A stretch of 64,000 nucleotides of DNA from Alteribacter keqinensis (GTDB lineage: Bacteria; Bacillota; Bacilli; Bacillales; Salisediminibacteriaceae): contig NZ_RHIB01000001.1 of the NCBI RefSeq assembly GCF_003710255.1, forward strand, positions 620,001-684,000. The letters run 5' to 3'. The number at the start of each line of letters is the position of its first letter. Positions within the stretch are counted from its first letter, which is position 1. The position numbers were made by a program, and so were the translations under genes. Positions 1-9,433 of the stretch are shown here, one piece after another. The notes below the pieces were generated by a model. The model saw only the letters and a list, made by a program, of their open reading frames with translations. It made no database searches and had not been told where the DNA came from.

Positions 1-462
1 GCGGGGAAATCGACGGTGGGAAAGCTGCTTGCTCAGAAGCTTGGGCTTGGCTTTATTGATCTTGATGAATATATCGAAGAAAAAAGCGGCAAAACCATAC
101 CTGAAATATTTACAGACTCTGGAGAGGCATGCTTCAGAAATCTCGAGTCAGAGGCTCTCCGGGAGGTTTCTGTTAAAACGGCCGTGATCTCTACCGGGGG
201 AGGGGTGACAGAGAAGGAAGAAAACCGCAAGTTGATGAAAAGAACCGGTACAGTCTTCTTTCTTGATGCCCCTTTTTATGTGTTATACGAACGGATCAGA
301 GACGACAAAAGCCGCCCTTTAGCCAGAGGGGAAAAAGAGGTGTTAAGGGAACGGTATGAGAATAGAAGACCTGGTTATGAGTGGGCTGCACTCACTCTTG
401 ATACAAAAGGGTGTTCACCCTATGAAGTCGTTCAAAAGGCCCTTCAGCACTTTGATGAATAG
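1..462 (+). CDS. aroK: Shikimate kinase (5' end outside window)
   Basis: Cytosolic enzyme that phosphorylates shikimate at the 3-hydroxyl with ATP in aromatic amino acid synthesis. The frame is open from base 1 and begins AGKSTVGK, the second half of the P-loop, so only about 10-15 N-terminal residues are missing. Family features follow in order: DLDEYIEEKSG (shikimate site), CFRNLESEAL with the conserved Arg, the STGGGV turn, a lid with SRPLA, and the C-terminal RYENRRPGY Arg region. The gene precedes yqzE by 52 bases and is probably cotranscribed with it. In B. subtilis aroK and yqzE lie next to the comG operon, which would be to the left. An apparent GTG start at 16 is internal and not the true start. 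Confidence 0.93.
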   Translation, partial: AGKSTVGKLLAQKLGLGFIDLDEYIEEKSGKTIPEIFTDSGEACFRNLESEALREVSVKTAVISTGGGVTEKEENRKLMKRTGTVFFLDAPFYVLYERIRDDKSRPLARGEKEVLRERYENRRPGYEWAALTLDTKGCSPYEVVQKALQHFDE

Positions 463-514
463 TTCATCACGAATCAGGTTACAATGGAGAAGAGTAATCT
501 GAGAAGGTGACAAA

Positions 515-715
515 ATGAAAACAAATGACTATGTGAAATTTGTAACCCAGCAGGTTGTTGAGTATGCGGATCAGCCTAAAAGTGAAAGAATAAAGAAACG
601 GCAGGAGAAAAAGGAAGCTCGTCCTCCCGCTATGCATCGCTGGTTCGGACTTGTACCATTTGCTTTTTTGCTCGTTTATAAAAAGAATAGAAACAGACTG
701 CAGAAACAAAAATAA
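515..715 (+). CDS. yqzE: YqzE family small protein
   Basis: Sixty-six residues, highly basic, start ATG preceded by GAGAAGGTGA. The N-terminal part (MKTNDYVKFVTQQVVEYADQ) and the short hydrophobic segment WFGLVPFAFLLVY near residues 43-55, followed by a basic tail, match the YqzE family found in Bacillaceae next to aroK and the comG operon. Its function is unknown; the layout suggests a small single-pass membrane protein with a basic N-terminal region. A strong terminator follows 6 bases after the stop, so it closes the aroK transcript. Identification rests on length, sequence style and synteny. Confidence 0.8.
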   Translation: MKTNDYVKFVTQQVVEYADQPKSERIKKRQEKKEARPPAMHRWFGLVPFAFLLVYKKNRNRLQKQK

Positions 716-720
716 TCAAC

Positions 721-755
721 CCCCGGTGCCAATCTTACGCACCGGGGTATTTTTT
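721..755 (+). terminator. Rho-independent terminator after yqzE
   Basis: Perfect 9-bp stem CCCCGGTGC/GCACCGGGG with a 9-base loop, followed by a T run. It separates the rightward aroK-yqzE unit from the leftward yqhH-yqhG unit. Confidence 0.9.
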
Positions 756-776
756 ACTTCTATGATCAGGCTTTTA

Positions 777-1610
777 TTATCTTCTGTAAGGAAGAATGAC
801 CCTCCTGATGTTAAGTGGGTGCTGGTGTAAATAAAACAGACCTCCATTTATAATCGACATATTGATTTTCGGCTCATACTGATTTCTGATAGCTTCTTTT
901 TCATTTTCATACGTTTCAGGCACTGTTTCTGACTGCTCATAAAAGGTGTCCAGTAAACGTAGGTCTGCCTCCATTTTGTTAACAGCATCATGTGCCCATG
1001 CATGATCTTCTGTTTTAAGTTCATCCTCAAGGTACTGACGGATTCTGTTCATCCCGCTGGCAGGCTTAATCAGAGGGGAGACGGTAAAACAGTAATCGGG
1101 AATAACAGGCTCTAAAGGACAGTCGAGCATTTGATCACAAAAACCATCTACCATTTCCCCATTCACTAAATTAAGGCCCAGGGAAACGAGCCGGTCTTTC
1201 TTTTTTTCGGCCTCATAAGAGATTTTTACATTTACATTCAGCCAGGGTAAAAGAGAGAGCGAGCCGCCGGTAAGACTTGTCCGGGCAACTTTTTCATACA
1301 TTTTAACATGGGAGCCCAGTTCTTTTGCCAGCCGGAAAACCTGGTGAAGTCTGGGTGCACCGAAGTGAATCCGTTCCCCTTTGAGGTCTTCGGGTGCTTT
1401 CGTCTCATCCGTAATGAGTGTGAGCTCCATAGGATTTGGTACACCGCCGATTTTTTCAAGATAATGCCAGTAAAAGGGGCGGTTCATCAAATTCTTATCC
1501 ATGTCAATACTCAGCTGTATATGAAGGTGGCCGTCGCTTTGTTCAATGACAGGGCTGTCATTTTCCTTGAAAAATGTCTTAAGGTAATTATGCACGTCCG
1601 TTTGCAGCAT
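777..1610 (-). CDS. yqhG: YqhG family protein
   Basis: Conserved Bacillaceae protein of unknown function, 277 residues from the chosen start. The frame extends further upstream, but ATG at 1610 (MLQTDVHNYLKTFF) has GGAGAGGAGG at a spacing of 9, while the ATG at 1619 is too close to that site. The start lies inside the end of yqhH (23-base overlap), so the two are translationally coupled in one leftward unit. No catalytic motif is evident and the protein looks soluble with mixed alpha/beta character. The pairing with the SNF2 helicase yqhH is the same as in B. subtilis, which suggests a shared but unknown role. Confidence 0.85.
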   Translation of the reverse strand: MLQTDVHNYLKTFFKENDSPVIEQSDGHLHIQLSIDMDKNLMNRPFYWHYLEKIGGVPNPMELTLITDETKAPEDLKGERIHFGAPRLHQVFRLAKELGSHVKMYEKVARTSLTGGSLSLLPWLNVNVKISYEAEKKKDRLVSLGLNLVNGEMVDGFCDQMLDCPLEPVIPDYCFTVSPLIKPASGMNRIRQYLEDELKTEDHAWAHDAVNKMEADLRLLDTFYEQSETVPETYENEKEAIRNQYEPKINMSIINGGLFYLHQHPLNIRRVILPYRR

Positions 1611-3264
1611 ACTGTTCATCCTCCTCTCCGGAATCAATACAAGCAGTGAGATTGTCAAGCTTAATTCTGATTTCACCATCTGATTCAGAGTGGTTCAGAA
1701 TGTTTGATATATGAGCTTCAAGCTCTTCTTCTCTCATCTTTTCCAGGATATCGTCAAGCTTTCCGATGACTTCTTCAAACAGCCCGATTTTTTTGTACAA
1801 GGTTTTCAGTATATGATCTTCTACGGTATTCAGTACGGCAAAGTTATATATGTGCACGTCATGCTCCTGGCCGAGCCGGTGAATCCGTCCGATCCGCTGC
1901 TCAATACGCATCGGATTCCAGGGAAGGTCATAGTTGATCATGTGATGGCAGAACTGAAGGTTGATTCCTTCTCCTCCTGCTTCCGTTGCAATAAGCACCT
2001 GCGCTCTGTCTTTAAAGAGCTGTTTCATCCAGTCCTTTTTGCTGCGCTTAAAGCCACCGCGGAAAGGAACGGCCTTAATGCCGTGCTGGGCAAAGTACCA
2101 CTGAAGGTAAAGCTGGGTTGCACGGTATTCTGTAAAGATAATCACTTTATCGTCAATGGACTGAATTAATTCAAGCGCTTTTTCTGCTTTCGCATGACGT
2201 GTAATTTTCTCTACAATCCCCATGATTCTCTCCAGCTCTGCTTTGAGGGAAGGTGCCATTTCTTCCTGGCTTAAAAGACCTTTCAGTGTCATATAAACAG
2301 CCTCCCGGCTTGAACAGCACTCCCGCTGTAACGTAAGAACAGTAAAGGGGAACAGGCTCCACTGATATTGATTTCCCCAGCGGTTTTTAAGAGCTGAAAC
2401 GTGATCATAAAGCTGCTTTTCTTCGTCTGAGAAATCAATTTCCACCGTTTTTACGATCCGCTTCGGCCAGTCCATATCAGAGTCAGAGCGGCGGTTTCTG
2501 ATCATTACCTTCTGTACAATCTGTCGTAATTCCTCATGCTGATCGGCATCTTTAAATTCTTTCGTAAAGGCTTCTTCATTTCCCAGGTGTCCCGGCTTTA
2601 AAATTGAGATGAGGTGGAATACTTCACTGAGTTTGTTTTGTACTGGTGTAGCTGTAAGCAGCAGACAAAACTTCTTTTTTAATTGACGGACAAATTGATA
2701 GTTTTTTGTATTCTTGTTTTTAAGTTTATGGGCCTCATCGATAATGATCATGTCATATTTCTGTTCAAAAATAGTAGAACGATGTGGATCCCGCTTTGCT
2801 GTATCAATGGAGCTTACGATCACGTCACACCTGTCCCAGACATAATGTTTGCGCTGCTCCACGGCGGGAATAAAAAATTTCTCATTAAGTTCACGGCACC
2901 ATTGAGTGACCAGGGATGCAGGAACAAGGATGAGTACTTTTTTCACAAGGCCGCGAATCATATATTCTTTTAGAATCAGCCCTGCTTCAATGGTTTTACC
3001 AAGACCTACTTCATCAGCAAGGATGGCTTTTCCGTTCATTTCTGTCAGTACCCGCTCTGCTGCTTCCATCTGGTGGGGAAAGATGGTCAGGTGCGGCAGG
3101 TGTGATGGTGCACGGAGTCCGTCAAAGTTATCTATAATCAGCTCCTTTTCAGCTTCAATTGCCATCTTATACATCTGCCAGTTCGCCCATGGTCCGTTTT
3201 GTTCAACCCGTTCAAGAAATGAGGATGTCCATTCTTCATCAAAAATCAGTTCCGGAGTGTTCAT
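1588..3264 (-). CDS. yqhH: SNF2/RapA-type DEAD-like helicase YqhH
   Basis: ATP-dependent nucleic-acid translocase of the SNF2/RapA superfamily, 558 residues. Helicase motifs appear in order: I ADEVGLGKTIEAG, Ia LVPASLVTQW, II IIDEAHKLKN, III LLTATPVQNKLSE, then in the second RecA lobe EAGGEGINLQF and INYDLPWNPMRIEQRIGR (V/VI). The start is ATG 3264 (MNTPELIF) with AAAGGAGC 8 bases upstream; an in-frame extension to 3297 has no ribosome site. The closest functional analogue is RapA, which recycles RNA polymerase, but the extra RapA domains are absent and the substrate is unknown. The gene is divergent from the gcv operon, as in B. subtilis. Confidence 0.9.
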   Translation of the reverse strand: MNTPELIFDEEWTSSFLERVEQNGPWANWQMYKMAIEAEKELIIDNFDGLRAPSHLPHLTIFPHQMEAAERVLTEMNGKAILADEVGLGKTIEAGLILKEYMIRGLVKKVLILVPASLVTQWCRELNEKFFIPAVEQRKHYVWDRCDVIVSSIDTAKRDPHRSTIFEQKYDMIIIDEAHKLKNKNTKNYQFVRQLKKKFCLLLTATPVQNKLSEVFHLISILKPGHLGNEEAFTKEFKDADQHEELRQIVQKVMIRNRRSDSDMDWPKRIVKTVEIDFSDEEKQLYDHVSALKNRWGNQYQWSLFPFTVLTLQRECCSSREAVYMTLKGLLSQEEMAPSLKAELERIMGIVEKITRHAKAEKALELIQSIDDKVIIFTEYRATQLYLQWYFAQHGIKAVPFRGGFKRSKKDWMKQLFKDRAQVLIATEAGGEGINLQFCHHMINYDLPWNPMRIEQRIGRIHRLGQEHDVHIYNFAVLNTVEDHILKTLYKKIGLFEEVIGKLDDILEKMREEELEAHISNILNHSESDGEIRIKLDNLTACIDSGEEDEQYAANGRA

Positions 3265-3309
3265 ATATAAAGCTCCTTTCATTACACTTATTGACATAGT
3301 TTAGGTTCA

Positions 3310-3735
3310 TTGTGAATTAAAAAGGCTGCCCCAAAACACACTTTTTGGGAACTCTCAACCGCTCATCGCTGGTCTAATGCGCAGGAGTGCGGAGGAAGCC
3401 ACGGAAAAAGTTTATTTTTTTTAGATAGGCTCAGAGAAGGTAGGTGTTGATCTACGCTCATTGCACTTTCCGCTTCCGGGGTCTCCCCGGAACTCGCACC
3501 TCCCGCAGGAGGGTCGCGCGTTCGCTCCAATTAACACATTTTTATAACGACAATGACCTTTAGCACATCCAAAAATCAAAACTCACTTTATGTTGCAATC
3601 AGAGCCCAAAAGTGGTGACATCATTATCGGACTAAAGTGGCCTCGCGGAGCACAAGGAGGCACACCGGCGCTTCCATGGAAAAGGAACGCATTGGAGCGA
3701 AAATTAACACAAGAGTTTAACAGAGCCTCACTTAA
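3310..3735. repeat. Degenerate dispersed intergenic repeat, copy 1
   Basis: No credible gene lies between yqhH and the glycine riboswitch. The stretch carries GC-rich segments unlike the AT-rich flanks, including ATTGCACTTTCCGCTTCCGG near 3459 and CTCCCGCAGGAGGGTCGCGC near 3501. The first recurs in altered form near 46624. This is the same style of repeat that fills gaps near 8.4, 14.1, 29.7, 46.7 and 60.7 kb. Bases 3736-3910 are AT-rich and presumably hold the gcv promoter, which cannot be assigned with confidence. Confidence 0.5.
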
Positions 3736-3910
3736 AAAGTAGTGCTCCTATTTGAAATTGTCTAACGATGTTATTGCCAATCAAATTAAGAAAGTGATAC
3801 CATAGAGGTGCAAAAGTTTTCATCAGTTTATATCTTTTCCAATTCCATAATTTCTATGAAAGAGAGTACTGTTCCTTTTCAAGTTTGGTCAATTACATAT
3901 CAGGCGAATG

Positions 3911-4083
3911 AAAGCAAGGGGAGAGCTCGTATATAAGCGACGCCGAAGGAGCAAGCAGGGATCTGTGAATCTCTCAGGCAAACAGACTCTTGTTAGACGC
4001 AACTCTGGAAAGGGCCCGTAACAGACGGGACACCCATGGGGACACTTTCTTTATTCAGGGAAAGGAAACTCTCAGGTACATCA
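3911..4083 (+). ncRNA. Glycine riboswitch (tandem aptamer, gcvT motif)
   Basis: Leader upstream of gcvT. The first aptamer holds the conserved blocks GGGGAGAGCTC, CGCCGAAGGAGCAAG, GAATCTCTCAGGCAAACAGA and CTCTGGAAAGG (to about 4012). The second is shorter and more divergent: a CCCGT/ACGGG stem, CACCCATGGGGACA in place of the usual CACCGAAGGGGCAA, then GGAAACTCTCAGGTACA and CAGAC. The family binds glycine and in Bacilli turns on the glycine cleavage operon when glycine is plentiful. A terminator follows directly, consistent with transcriptional control. Confidence 0.93.
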
Positions 4084-4127
4084 GACAGAGACCTCACCAT
4101 ATTAAAAGGGAGGTCTCTGTCTTTTTT
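4084..4127 (+). terminator. Riboswitch expression-platform terminator
   Basis: Perfect 12-bp stem GACAGAGACCTC/GAGGTCTCTGTC followed by six T. Its 5' arm abuts the 3' end of the second aptamer (CAGAC overlaps), so glycine binding can prevent the hairpin and allow read-through into gcvT. Confidence 0.9.
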
Positions 4128-4203
4128 GATGGGAAAAGGGAAGAGAAGAAGAGCATAAAAGCAGCGGTGGAAGCGCTGTCTACTAACCGGAGGTGCAAGG
4201 AGC

Positions 4204-5304
4204 ATGGGAAATAAAACACCGTTATACGATGTGTACAAAGATCAGGCGAAGACAATCGACTTTGGCGGCTGGGATTTACCGGTTCAATTTTCAAGCATTA
4301 AAGATGAGCATGAAGCTGTCCGGACGAAAGCTGGCCTTTTTGATGTCTCTCACATGGGAGAGATCGATGTGCAGGGAAACGGAGCTGAAGCTTTTCTTCA
4401 GAGTGTCTTTACAAATGACGTTGAAAAGCTGAAAACAGGGGGCTGCCAGTATTCAGCTATGTGCTATGAAAACGGCGGAACTGTTGACGATCTCGTTTAC
4501 TATAAACGTGGAGAAGGAGATTACCTCCTCGTTGTGAATGCATCCAATATTGAAAAGGACTACAACTGGCTTGTCTCCCGTGCAGAAGGTTTTGAGAATG
4601 TAAATATAGTTAATGTCAGTGAAAATTATGCACAGATTGCTATTCAAGGTCCTCTTGCAGAGAAAGTTCTTCAAAAAGAAACAAATACAACTCTTTCTGA
4701 CATTACATTTTTTAAATTCCGTGATGGCGTAAGTATCGGCGGTGTTGAAGCCCTTGTATCCAGAACGGGATATACCGGGGAAGACGGCTTTGAAATTTAC
4801 TGTAAGCCTGAAGAAGCAGCCACTCTTTGGAACCTCCTGTTAGAAGCAGGGAAAGAAGAAGGCATCCAACCATGTGGACTGGGTTCACGCGACACACTGC
4901 GGTTTGAAGCGCGCCTTGCTCTTTACGGACAGGAACTGACAAAGGATATCACACCAGTTGAAGCAGGGATCGGTTTTGCTGTCAAAACCGACAAAGAAGC
5001 TGACTTTTTCGGGAAAGAAGTCCTGAAGGAACAAAAGGACAACGGGCCTTCACGAAAACTCGTTGGTCTTGAAATGATCGACAAAGGCATCCCTCGTACA
5101 GATTATGAAGTATTCAACAGTGACGGAGAAAAAATTGGTTTTGTAACGACAGGGACACAATCTCCGACACTGAAAAAAAATGTCGGGCTTGCCATCATAG
5201 ATAAAGACTTCACTGCTATCGGAACAGAAGTGGAAGTTCAGGTTAGAAAACGTAGATTGAAAGCAGTAGTTGCAGCAACACCATTTTATAAAAAATCCAA
5301 CTAG
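4204..5304 (+). CDS. gcvT: Aminomethyltransferase, glycine cleavage T protein
   Basis: Transfers the methylene carbon from the lipoyl arm of GcvH to tetrahydrofolate and releases ammonia. The protein has 366 residues, the usual length. Visible family features: [20 protein letters not shown] at the N terminus, the [11 protein letters not shown] block, the IQGP segment, [13 protein letters not shown], the [18 protein letters not shown] motif, and a C-terminal barrel with KRRLKAVV. The start ATG has GGAGGTGCAAGGAGC just upstream. First gene of gcvT-gcvPA-gcvPB behind a glycine riboswitch; the next gene starts 30 bases on. gcvH is not in this window, as usual in Bacilli. Confidence 0.97.
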   Translation: MGNKTPLYDVYKDQAKTIDFGGWDLPVQFSSIKDEHEAVRTKAGLFDVSHMGEIDVQGNGAEAFLQSVFTNDVEKLKTGGCQYSAMCYENGGTVDDLVYYKRGEGDYLLVVNASNIEKDYNWLVSRAEGFENVNIVNVSENYAQIAIQGPLAEKVLQKETNTTLSDITFFKFRDGVSIGGVEALVSRTGYTGEDGFEIYCKPEEAATLWNLLLEAGKEEGIQPCGLGSRDTLRFEARLALYGQELTKDITPVEAGIGFAVKTDKEADFFGKEVLKEQKDNGPSRKLVGLEMIDKGIPRTDYEVFNSDGEKIGFVTTGTQSPTLKKNVGLAIIDKDFTAIGTEVEVQVRKRRLKAVVAATPFYKKSN

Positions 5305-5333
5305 ATCAAACAAACAGGAAGGGGAGAAAAAGG

Positions 5334-6677
5334 ATGACATTTCGTTATTTACCGATGACTGAAAAAGATTTACAGGAAATGATGGGAGCAATCGGAGTCA
5401 ATTCAGTTGAAGAGCTGTTTAATGATATCCCTAAAGAGGTCCGCTACAACGGGGATCTGAAAATTGAGAAGGCCCTGGATGAAACCGCCCTTGTTAAAGA
5501 AATGCAGCGTCTTGCAAACCGTAACTATAATTCAAAGGACTACCCGTCCTTTTTAGGAGCAGGCGTGTATGAACACTACATTCCATCCATCGTCAACCAC
5601 GTAATCGGCCGCTCTGAATTCTACACGGCATATACACCTTACCAGCCGGAGATTTCCCAGGGTGAGCTTCAGGCAATTTTTGAATTTCAGACAATGATCG
5701 CAGAACTTACAGGTATGGACCTTGCTAACTCATCCATGTATGACGGCCCTACAGCTCTTGCTGAAGCAGGTATGATGAGTGCTGCTCACACAAAGAAGAA
5801 AAAGATCCTCGTTTCTGAAACTGTACATCCGGAAGCCCGTGAAGTCCTGATTTCAAACGCGAAGGGGCAGGGAATTGAGGTCATTGAAGTTCGTGAAAAA
5901 GACGGTGTGACCGACCTGTCCCACCTGAAAGAACTTTACAATAAAGAAGTGGCAAGTGTCATTGTTCAGTATCCGAACTTTTTAGGTAATGTAGAAGATT
6001 TAAAAGCAATTGAGGAGGTTGCACATGAAGAAAAAGCGCTGTTTGTCGTCTCATCAAACCCGGTGAGCCTTGGTGTTCTTGAGCCGCCGGGAGCTTTTAA
6101 TGCCGATGTGGTGGTAGGAGACGCTCAGCCATTTGGTATTCCGGCACAGCTTGGGGGACCTCACTGCGGGTACTTTGCCACCACAAAAAAGTTAATGAGA
6201 AAAGTCCCTGGACGTCTTGTAGGACAGACGACAGACGATAAAGGACAACGAGGATTTGTATTGACCCTGCAGGCACGTGAGCAGCATATCCGTCGTGACA
6301 AAGCCACAAGTAACATCTGTTCCAATCAGGCTCTGAATGCCCTGGGTGCGAGTGTGGCCATGACAGCACTTGGAAAGAACGGTGTAAAAGAGATGGCTTA
6401 TCAGAACATCCAAAAAGCTCATTATGCCAAGGAAAAGCTTATTGAAGCAGGTGTGGAAGTCGTCAATGGTACCCCATTTTTCAATGAGTTTTCAGTGAAA
6501 CTTCCGAAGCCAGTGAGTGAAGTAAACGATGAATTACTAAATGCAGGGATGATCGGCGGATTTGATCTGTCACGTCATTATCCTGAAAAAGAGAATCAAA
6601 TGCTACTTGCATTTACCGAGCTTCGAACAAAAGAAGAGATCGATCATTTAGCAACTGTATTGGGGGGAGCAAAATGA
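5334..6677 (+). CDS. gcvPA: Glycine dehydrogenase (decarboxylating) subunit 1
   Basis: Half of the two-subunit P protein that decarboxylates glycine with PLP and loads the aminomethyl group on lipoyl-GcvH. 447 residues, normal for GcvPA. Characteristic blocks: [15 protein letters not shown] at the N terminus, [62 protein letters not shown] and [19 protein letters not shown]. The PLP lysine is on the partner GcvPB. Ribosome site AGGAAGGGG lies upstream of the ATG. The stop overlaps the gcvPB start by 4 bases (ATGA), giving coupled translation. Confidence 0.97.
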   Translation: MTFRYLPMTEKDLQEMMGAIGVNSVEELFNDIPKEVRYNGDLKIEKALDETALVKEMQRLANRNYNSKDYPSFLGAGVYEHYIPSIVNHVIGRSEFYTAYTPYQPEISQGELQAIFEFQTMIAELTGMDLANSSMYDGPTALAEAGMMSAAHTKKKKILVSETVHPEAREVLISNAKGQGIEVIEVREKDGVTDLSHLKELYNKEVASVIVQYPNFLGNVEDLKAIEEVAHEEKALFVVSSNPVSLGVLEPPGAFNADVVVGDAQPFGIPAQLGGPHCGYFATTKKLMRKVPGRLVGQTTDDKGQRGFVLTLQAREQHIRRDKATSNICSNQALNALGASVAMTALGKNGVKEMAYQNIQKAHYAKEKLIEAGVEVVNGTPFFNEFSVKLPKPVSEVNDELLNAGMIGGFDLSRHYPEKENQMLLAFTELRTKEEIDHLATVLGGAK

Positions 6678-8134
6678 GCAGCGAAAACCAAGCATTAATT
6701 TTCGAACTAAGCCAGGAAGGCAGAATCGGACACAGTCTGCCGGAGATGGATATTCCCGAGAAAAGCCTGGATGAATTACTCCCGCAAGCCTATCAGCGCA
6801 AAGAAGAAGCGGAGCTGCCGGAAGTGTCCGAACTTCAGATTATGCGCCATTACACAGCGCTTTCCAAACGGAATCACGGTGTTGACTCAGGCTTCTACCC
6901 ACTGGGTTCCTGTACGATGAAATATAATCCGAAAATTAACGAAGATGTAGCCCGGTACCCCGGGTTTGCTCATATTCACCCGTACCAGCAAGAGAAAACC
7001 ATTCAAGGTGCACTGGAACTTATGCATAAGCTGCAAACGTCTCTTGAGGAAATTACAGGAATGGACCAGGTTACTCTTCAGCCTGCTGCAGGAGCACACG
7101 GGGAATGGACCGGCCTCATGCTGATCCGTGCCTACCATGAAGCAAACGGAGACTTTAACCGTACAAAGGTGATTGTTCCTGACTCTGCTCATGGAACAAA
7201 CCCTGCCTCTGCAGTGGTTGCAGGTTTTGATGCTGTGACCGTCCGTTCGAACGAGCGGGGTCTTGTGGATCTGGATCACCTCCGTGAAGTAGTGGGTGAA
7301 GATACAGCGGCATTAATGCTTACTAATCCGAACACCCTCGGATTATTTGAAGAAGAAATCGTGGAAATGGCCACCATTGTTCACGAAGCTGGAGGAAAAC
7401 TCTACTATGATGGTGCCAACTCCAATGCAATTTTAGGAATTACACGACCGGGAGATATGGGATTTGACGTTGTTCATCTAAACTTGCATAAAACCTTTAC
7501 AACGCCACACGGAGGCGGTGGACCCGGTTCAGGTCCGGTTGGTGTGAAAAGTGACCTTGTTCCTTACCTTCCGACACCACTTATCGTTAAAGACGGAGAT
7601 AAATATCGTTTTGAGTATAATGTTCCGGAATCAATCGGACGGGTGAAGCCTTATTATGGAAATTTTGGCATTAACGTACGTGCTTATACGTACATTCGTA
7701 CAATGGGACCAGTCGGACTTCGCAATGTATCTGAGTATGCGGTACTGAATGCGAACTATATGTTCAGAAAGCTTGAGCCATACTTCGACGCTCCTTATCA
7801 GCAGCATTGTAAGCATGAATTCGTATTATCCGGGCGCCGCCAGAAGAAACTTGGTGTTCGTACCCTTGATATGGCAAAACGTCTTCTTGATTTCGGGTAT
7901 CATCCGCCTACAATCTACTTCCCTCTTAATGTGGAAGAATGCCTCATGATTGAGCCTACTGAAACAGAATCGAAGGAAACACTTGATGAGTTTATTGATG
8001 CAATGATTCAAATTGCAAAAGAAGCAGAAGAAAACCCTGAGATTGTTCAGGAAGCTCCTCATACAACCGTTATCGGCCGTATGGATGAAACAACAGCAGC
8101 GAGAAAGCCGGTATTAAGATATACCAAGGAATAG
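6674..8134 (+). CDS. gcvPB: Glycine dehydrogenase (decarboxylating) subunit 2
   Basis: PLP-bearing subunit of the P protein. 486 residues. The PLP lysine is in the [19 protein letters not shown] motif near residue 270-290. Other family blocks: [59 protein letters not shown] and [11 protein letters not shown]. It starts inside the end of gcvPA and is followed within a few bases by a terminator, so the operon ends here. The C-terminal region (from about residue 450) is acidic and variable, as in other Bacilli. Confidence 0.97.
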   Translation: MSSENQALIFELSQEGRIGHSLPEMDIPEKSLDELLPQAYQRKEEAELPEVSELQIMRHYTALSKRNHGVDSGFYPLGSCTMKYNPKINEDVARYPGFAHIHPYQQEKTIQGALELMHKLQTSLEEITGMDQVTLQPAAGAHGEWTGLMLIRAYHEANGDFNRTKVIVPDSAHGTNPASAVVAGFDAVTVRSNERGLVDLDHLREVVGEDTAALMLTNPNTLGLFEEEIVEMATIVHEAGGKLYYDGANSNAILGITRPGDMGFDVVHLNLHKTFTTPHGGGGPGSGPVGVKSDLVPYLPTPLIVKDGDKYRFEYNVPESIGRVKPYYGNFGINVRAYTYIRTMGPVGLRNVSEYAVLNANYMFRKLEPYFDAPYQQHCKHEFVLSGRRQKKLGVRTLDMAKRLLDFGYHPPTIYFPLNVEECLMIEPTETESKETLDEFIDAMIQIAKEAEENPEIVQEAPHTTVIGRMDETTAARKPVLRYTKE

Positions 8135-8140
8135 AACAGG

Positions 8141-8168
8141 AAACGCCTCATATACGGGGCGTTTTTTT
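8141..8168 (+). terminator. Terminator of the gcv operon
   Basis: Stem AAACGCC/GGCGTTT separated by ten bases and followed by a T7 run, beginning 6 bases after the gcvPB stop. Confidence 0.85.
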
Positions 8169-8319
8169 GTGTAATGAGGTATCAGACCTCTGATAATTTT
8201 TATGGAGGCAAAAGGGATTAACAGTAACTAATAAGGCTGTTCCCGGCTTTGCTCTTGCGTGGTTGCGTCAGTCTTGACTTTCTCACAAGTGTCACGTTTT
8301 CGGTTCAACTACGATGCGG

Positions 8320-8640
8320 TGTGAACTAGGATAACTCTGCCGAAAAAAGACCGCTTATATATTTTGGCCTCCTATGGTGCGAATTTAATTATCATGGGTC
8401 TTTGACTTAAAGATCGTAGTTGAATTATTAAAAGGTTTTTTTCGTAAAGGTTGTTGCTTTAGCTGAAAAAGGTAATGAAGCCGAAGTGCCTGAGACTCCT
8501 GTGGCCGGCAAGACCCCGCAGAAATTTAGCTTGAGGAGGCTTGCCGGCACCGCCACGGAAAGCGAAGGGCACGTAGGCTTCATCTTCTTTTCCACTACTC
8601 TAAAGGAAGTGTAAATAGCAACAATTAATACGAAAATAGC
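8320..8640. repeat. Dispersed repeat copy 2, MITE-like core with terminal inverted repeats
   Basis: No gene is seen from 8170 to 8860. The core at about 8445-8628 begins TTCGTAAAGGTTGTTGCT and ends AGCAACAATTAATACGAA; the second is the reverse complement of the first at 14 of 18 positions. Between them is a GC-rich body (GGCCGGCAAGACCCCGCAG ... GGCTTGCCGGCACCGCCACG). Related bodies occur near 29700 and 46950 and a decayed one near 14170. The left flank ACTCTGCCGAAAAAAGACCGC (8334 on) recurs near 14067. No transposase is present. Confidence 0.55.
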
Positions 8641-8734
8641 CTTTGAAGAGGCTGATTCCAGTGAATGGAGGACATTATTTCGGGAACAATGAGCTCTTAC
8701 TTTACGAATGAACTTCGAGTATCTTAGGTGTAAA

Positions 8735-8835
8735 AAGCTACGAAGCATTATTGTCAGGAAAAGAAGCAGGGGTACTCCAGAGGCTTGCAACGAGGTTCAC
8801 CGGTTCCCTGCGGAAAGGGAGTGCAGGGAGTGTAA
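8735..8835. repeat. Second dispersed repeat, shared with 60.7 kb
   Basis: The segment AAGCTACGAAGCATTATTG, then GGAAAAGAAGCAGGGGTAC and GCTTGCAACGAGGTTCACC, matches 60714-60800 in the same order with small changes (AAGCTGCGAAGCATAAC, AAAAAGAAGCAGGGGTAA, GCGTGCAACGAGCTCACC). Both copies are downstream of a T-rich stretch and neither encodes a credible protein. Confidence 0.5.
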
Positions 8836-8860
8836 ATCAACACCTGACAAAAGCCACAAG

Positions 8861-8890
8861 AAAAAGAGACCGTTCATAATGAACGATCTC
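8861..8890 (-). terminator. Terminator of yqhL (minus strand)
   Basis: Read on the minus strand, GAGATCGTTCA/TGAACGGTCTC forms a stem with a 3-base loop followed by CTTTTTC. It lies 8 bases beyond the yqhL stop. Confidence 0.8.
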
Positions 8891-8897
8891 CCTGCCG

Positions 8898-9272
8898 TTA
8901 TTTTTTAATTTTCCCTGTCCATTTGCGGAATCCGCCTTTGAGCTGGACAATATCTTCGGCACCGCGTTTCTTTTTAAGAACTTTTGCAGCCTGAATGCAA
9001 CGGGCCCCCGATTGGCAGTAAATATAAACCGGCTTATCCGGGCGGATTTCCGTCTGTCTCTGCCGCAACTGTGACAATGGAATGTTCCGGGCCCCCAGAA
9101 TGTGTCCAGTGTTAAACTCTTTTTCTTCCCTGATGTCAATAAGCTGGGCTTTTCGATAGTCTTTCTTAAATTCTTCCGTCTCCAGTGATCTCAGGTATTT
9201 CGGCTTGATCACACGGGAAACGATAAAGAATATAAGAATTACAGTAGTAATAGCAAGAATCCATGGTGTCAT
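8898..9272 (-). CDS. yqhL: Membrane-anchored rhodanese-like protein
   Basis: 124 residues: an N-terminal transmembrane anchor (ILAITTVILIFFIVSRVI) followed by a rhodanese domain with the DIREEKEFNTGHILGARNIP block and the active loop CQSGARC, in which the first Cys is the expected persulfide-forming residue. Family members transfer sulfane sulfur or act as redox-linked carriers; the substrate is unknown. Ribosome site AAGGAGTGG precedes the ATG. A perfectly spaced sigma-A-type promoter lies upstream on the minus strand, divergent from lipM. The gene next door makes lipoate intermediates and lipoate needs sulfur insertion, but any link is inference. Confidence 0.88.
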   Translation of the reverse strand: MTPWILAITTVILIFFIVSRVIKPKYLRSLETEEFKKDYRKAQLIDIREEKEFNTGHILGARNIPLSQLRQRQTEIRPDKPVYIYCQSGARCIQAAKVLKKKRGAEDIVQLKGGFRKWTGKIKK

Positions 9273-9323
9273 CGTACGTATTCCACTCCTTCTAAATTGT
9301 CTCTGTTGAGCACTCCTCTAGTA

Positions 9324-9352
9324 ATGATATATGGAAACAGCTTAAACTGCAA
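9324..9352 (-). promoter_or_regulatory. Sigma-A-type promoter of yqhL
   Basis: On the minus strand TTGCAG (9352-9347) and TATCAT (9329-9324) are separated by exactly 17 bases, about 50 bases upstream of the yqhL start. Judged by consensus only. Confidence 0.6.
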
Positions 9353-9370
9353 TCGTATTAAACGAACCTT

Positions 9371-9399
9371 TTGTCATAAGAGGGAAAATTCGTTATGAT
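9371..9399 (+). promoter_or_regulatory. Sigma-A-type promoter of lipM
   Basis: TTGTCA and TATGAT separated by 17 bases, ending 34 bases before the lipM ATG. It diverges from the yqhL promoter with only about 20 bases between the -35 elements. Confidence 0.7.
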
Positions 9400-9433
9400 A
9401 GACGGGACGTCATCAGCAAAGTGAGGAACTGAT

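Noticed and set aside
1308-1649. 113-codon plus-strand frame over yqhG
   Set aside because: Complete overlap with a real gene on the other strand and no ribosome site.
8428-8790. Minus-strand frame in the 8.4 kb gap
   Set aside because: It reads through the repeat with no start signal and no conserved motif.
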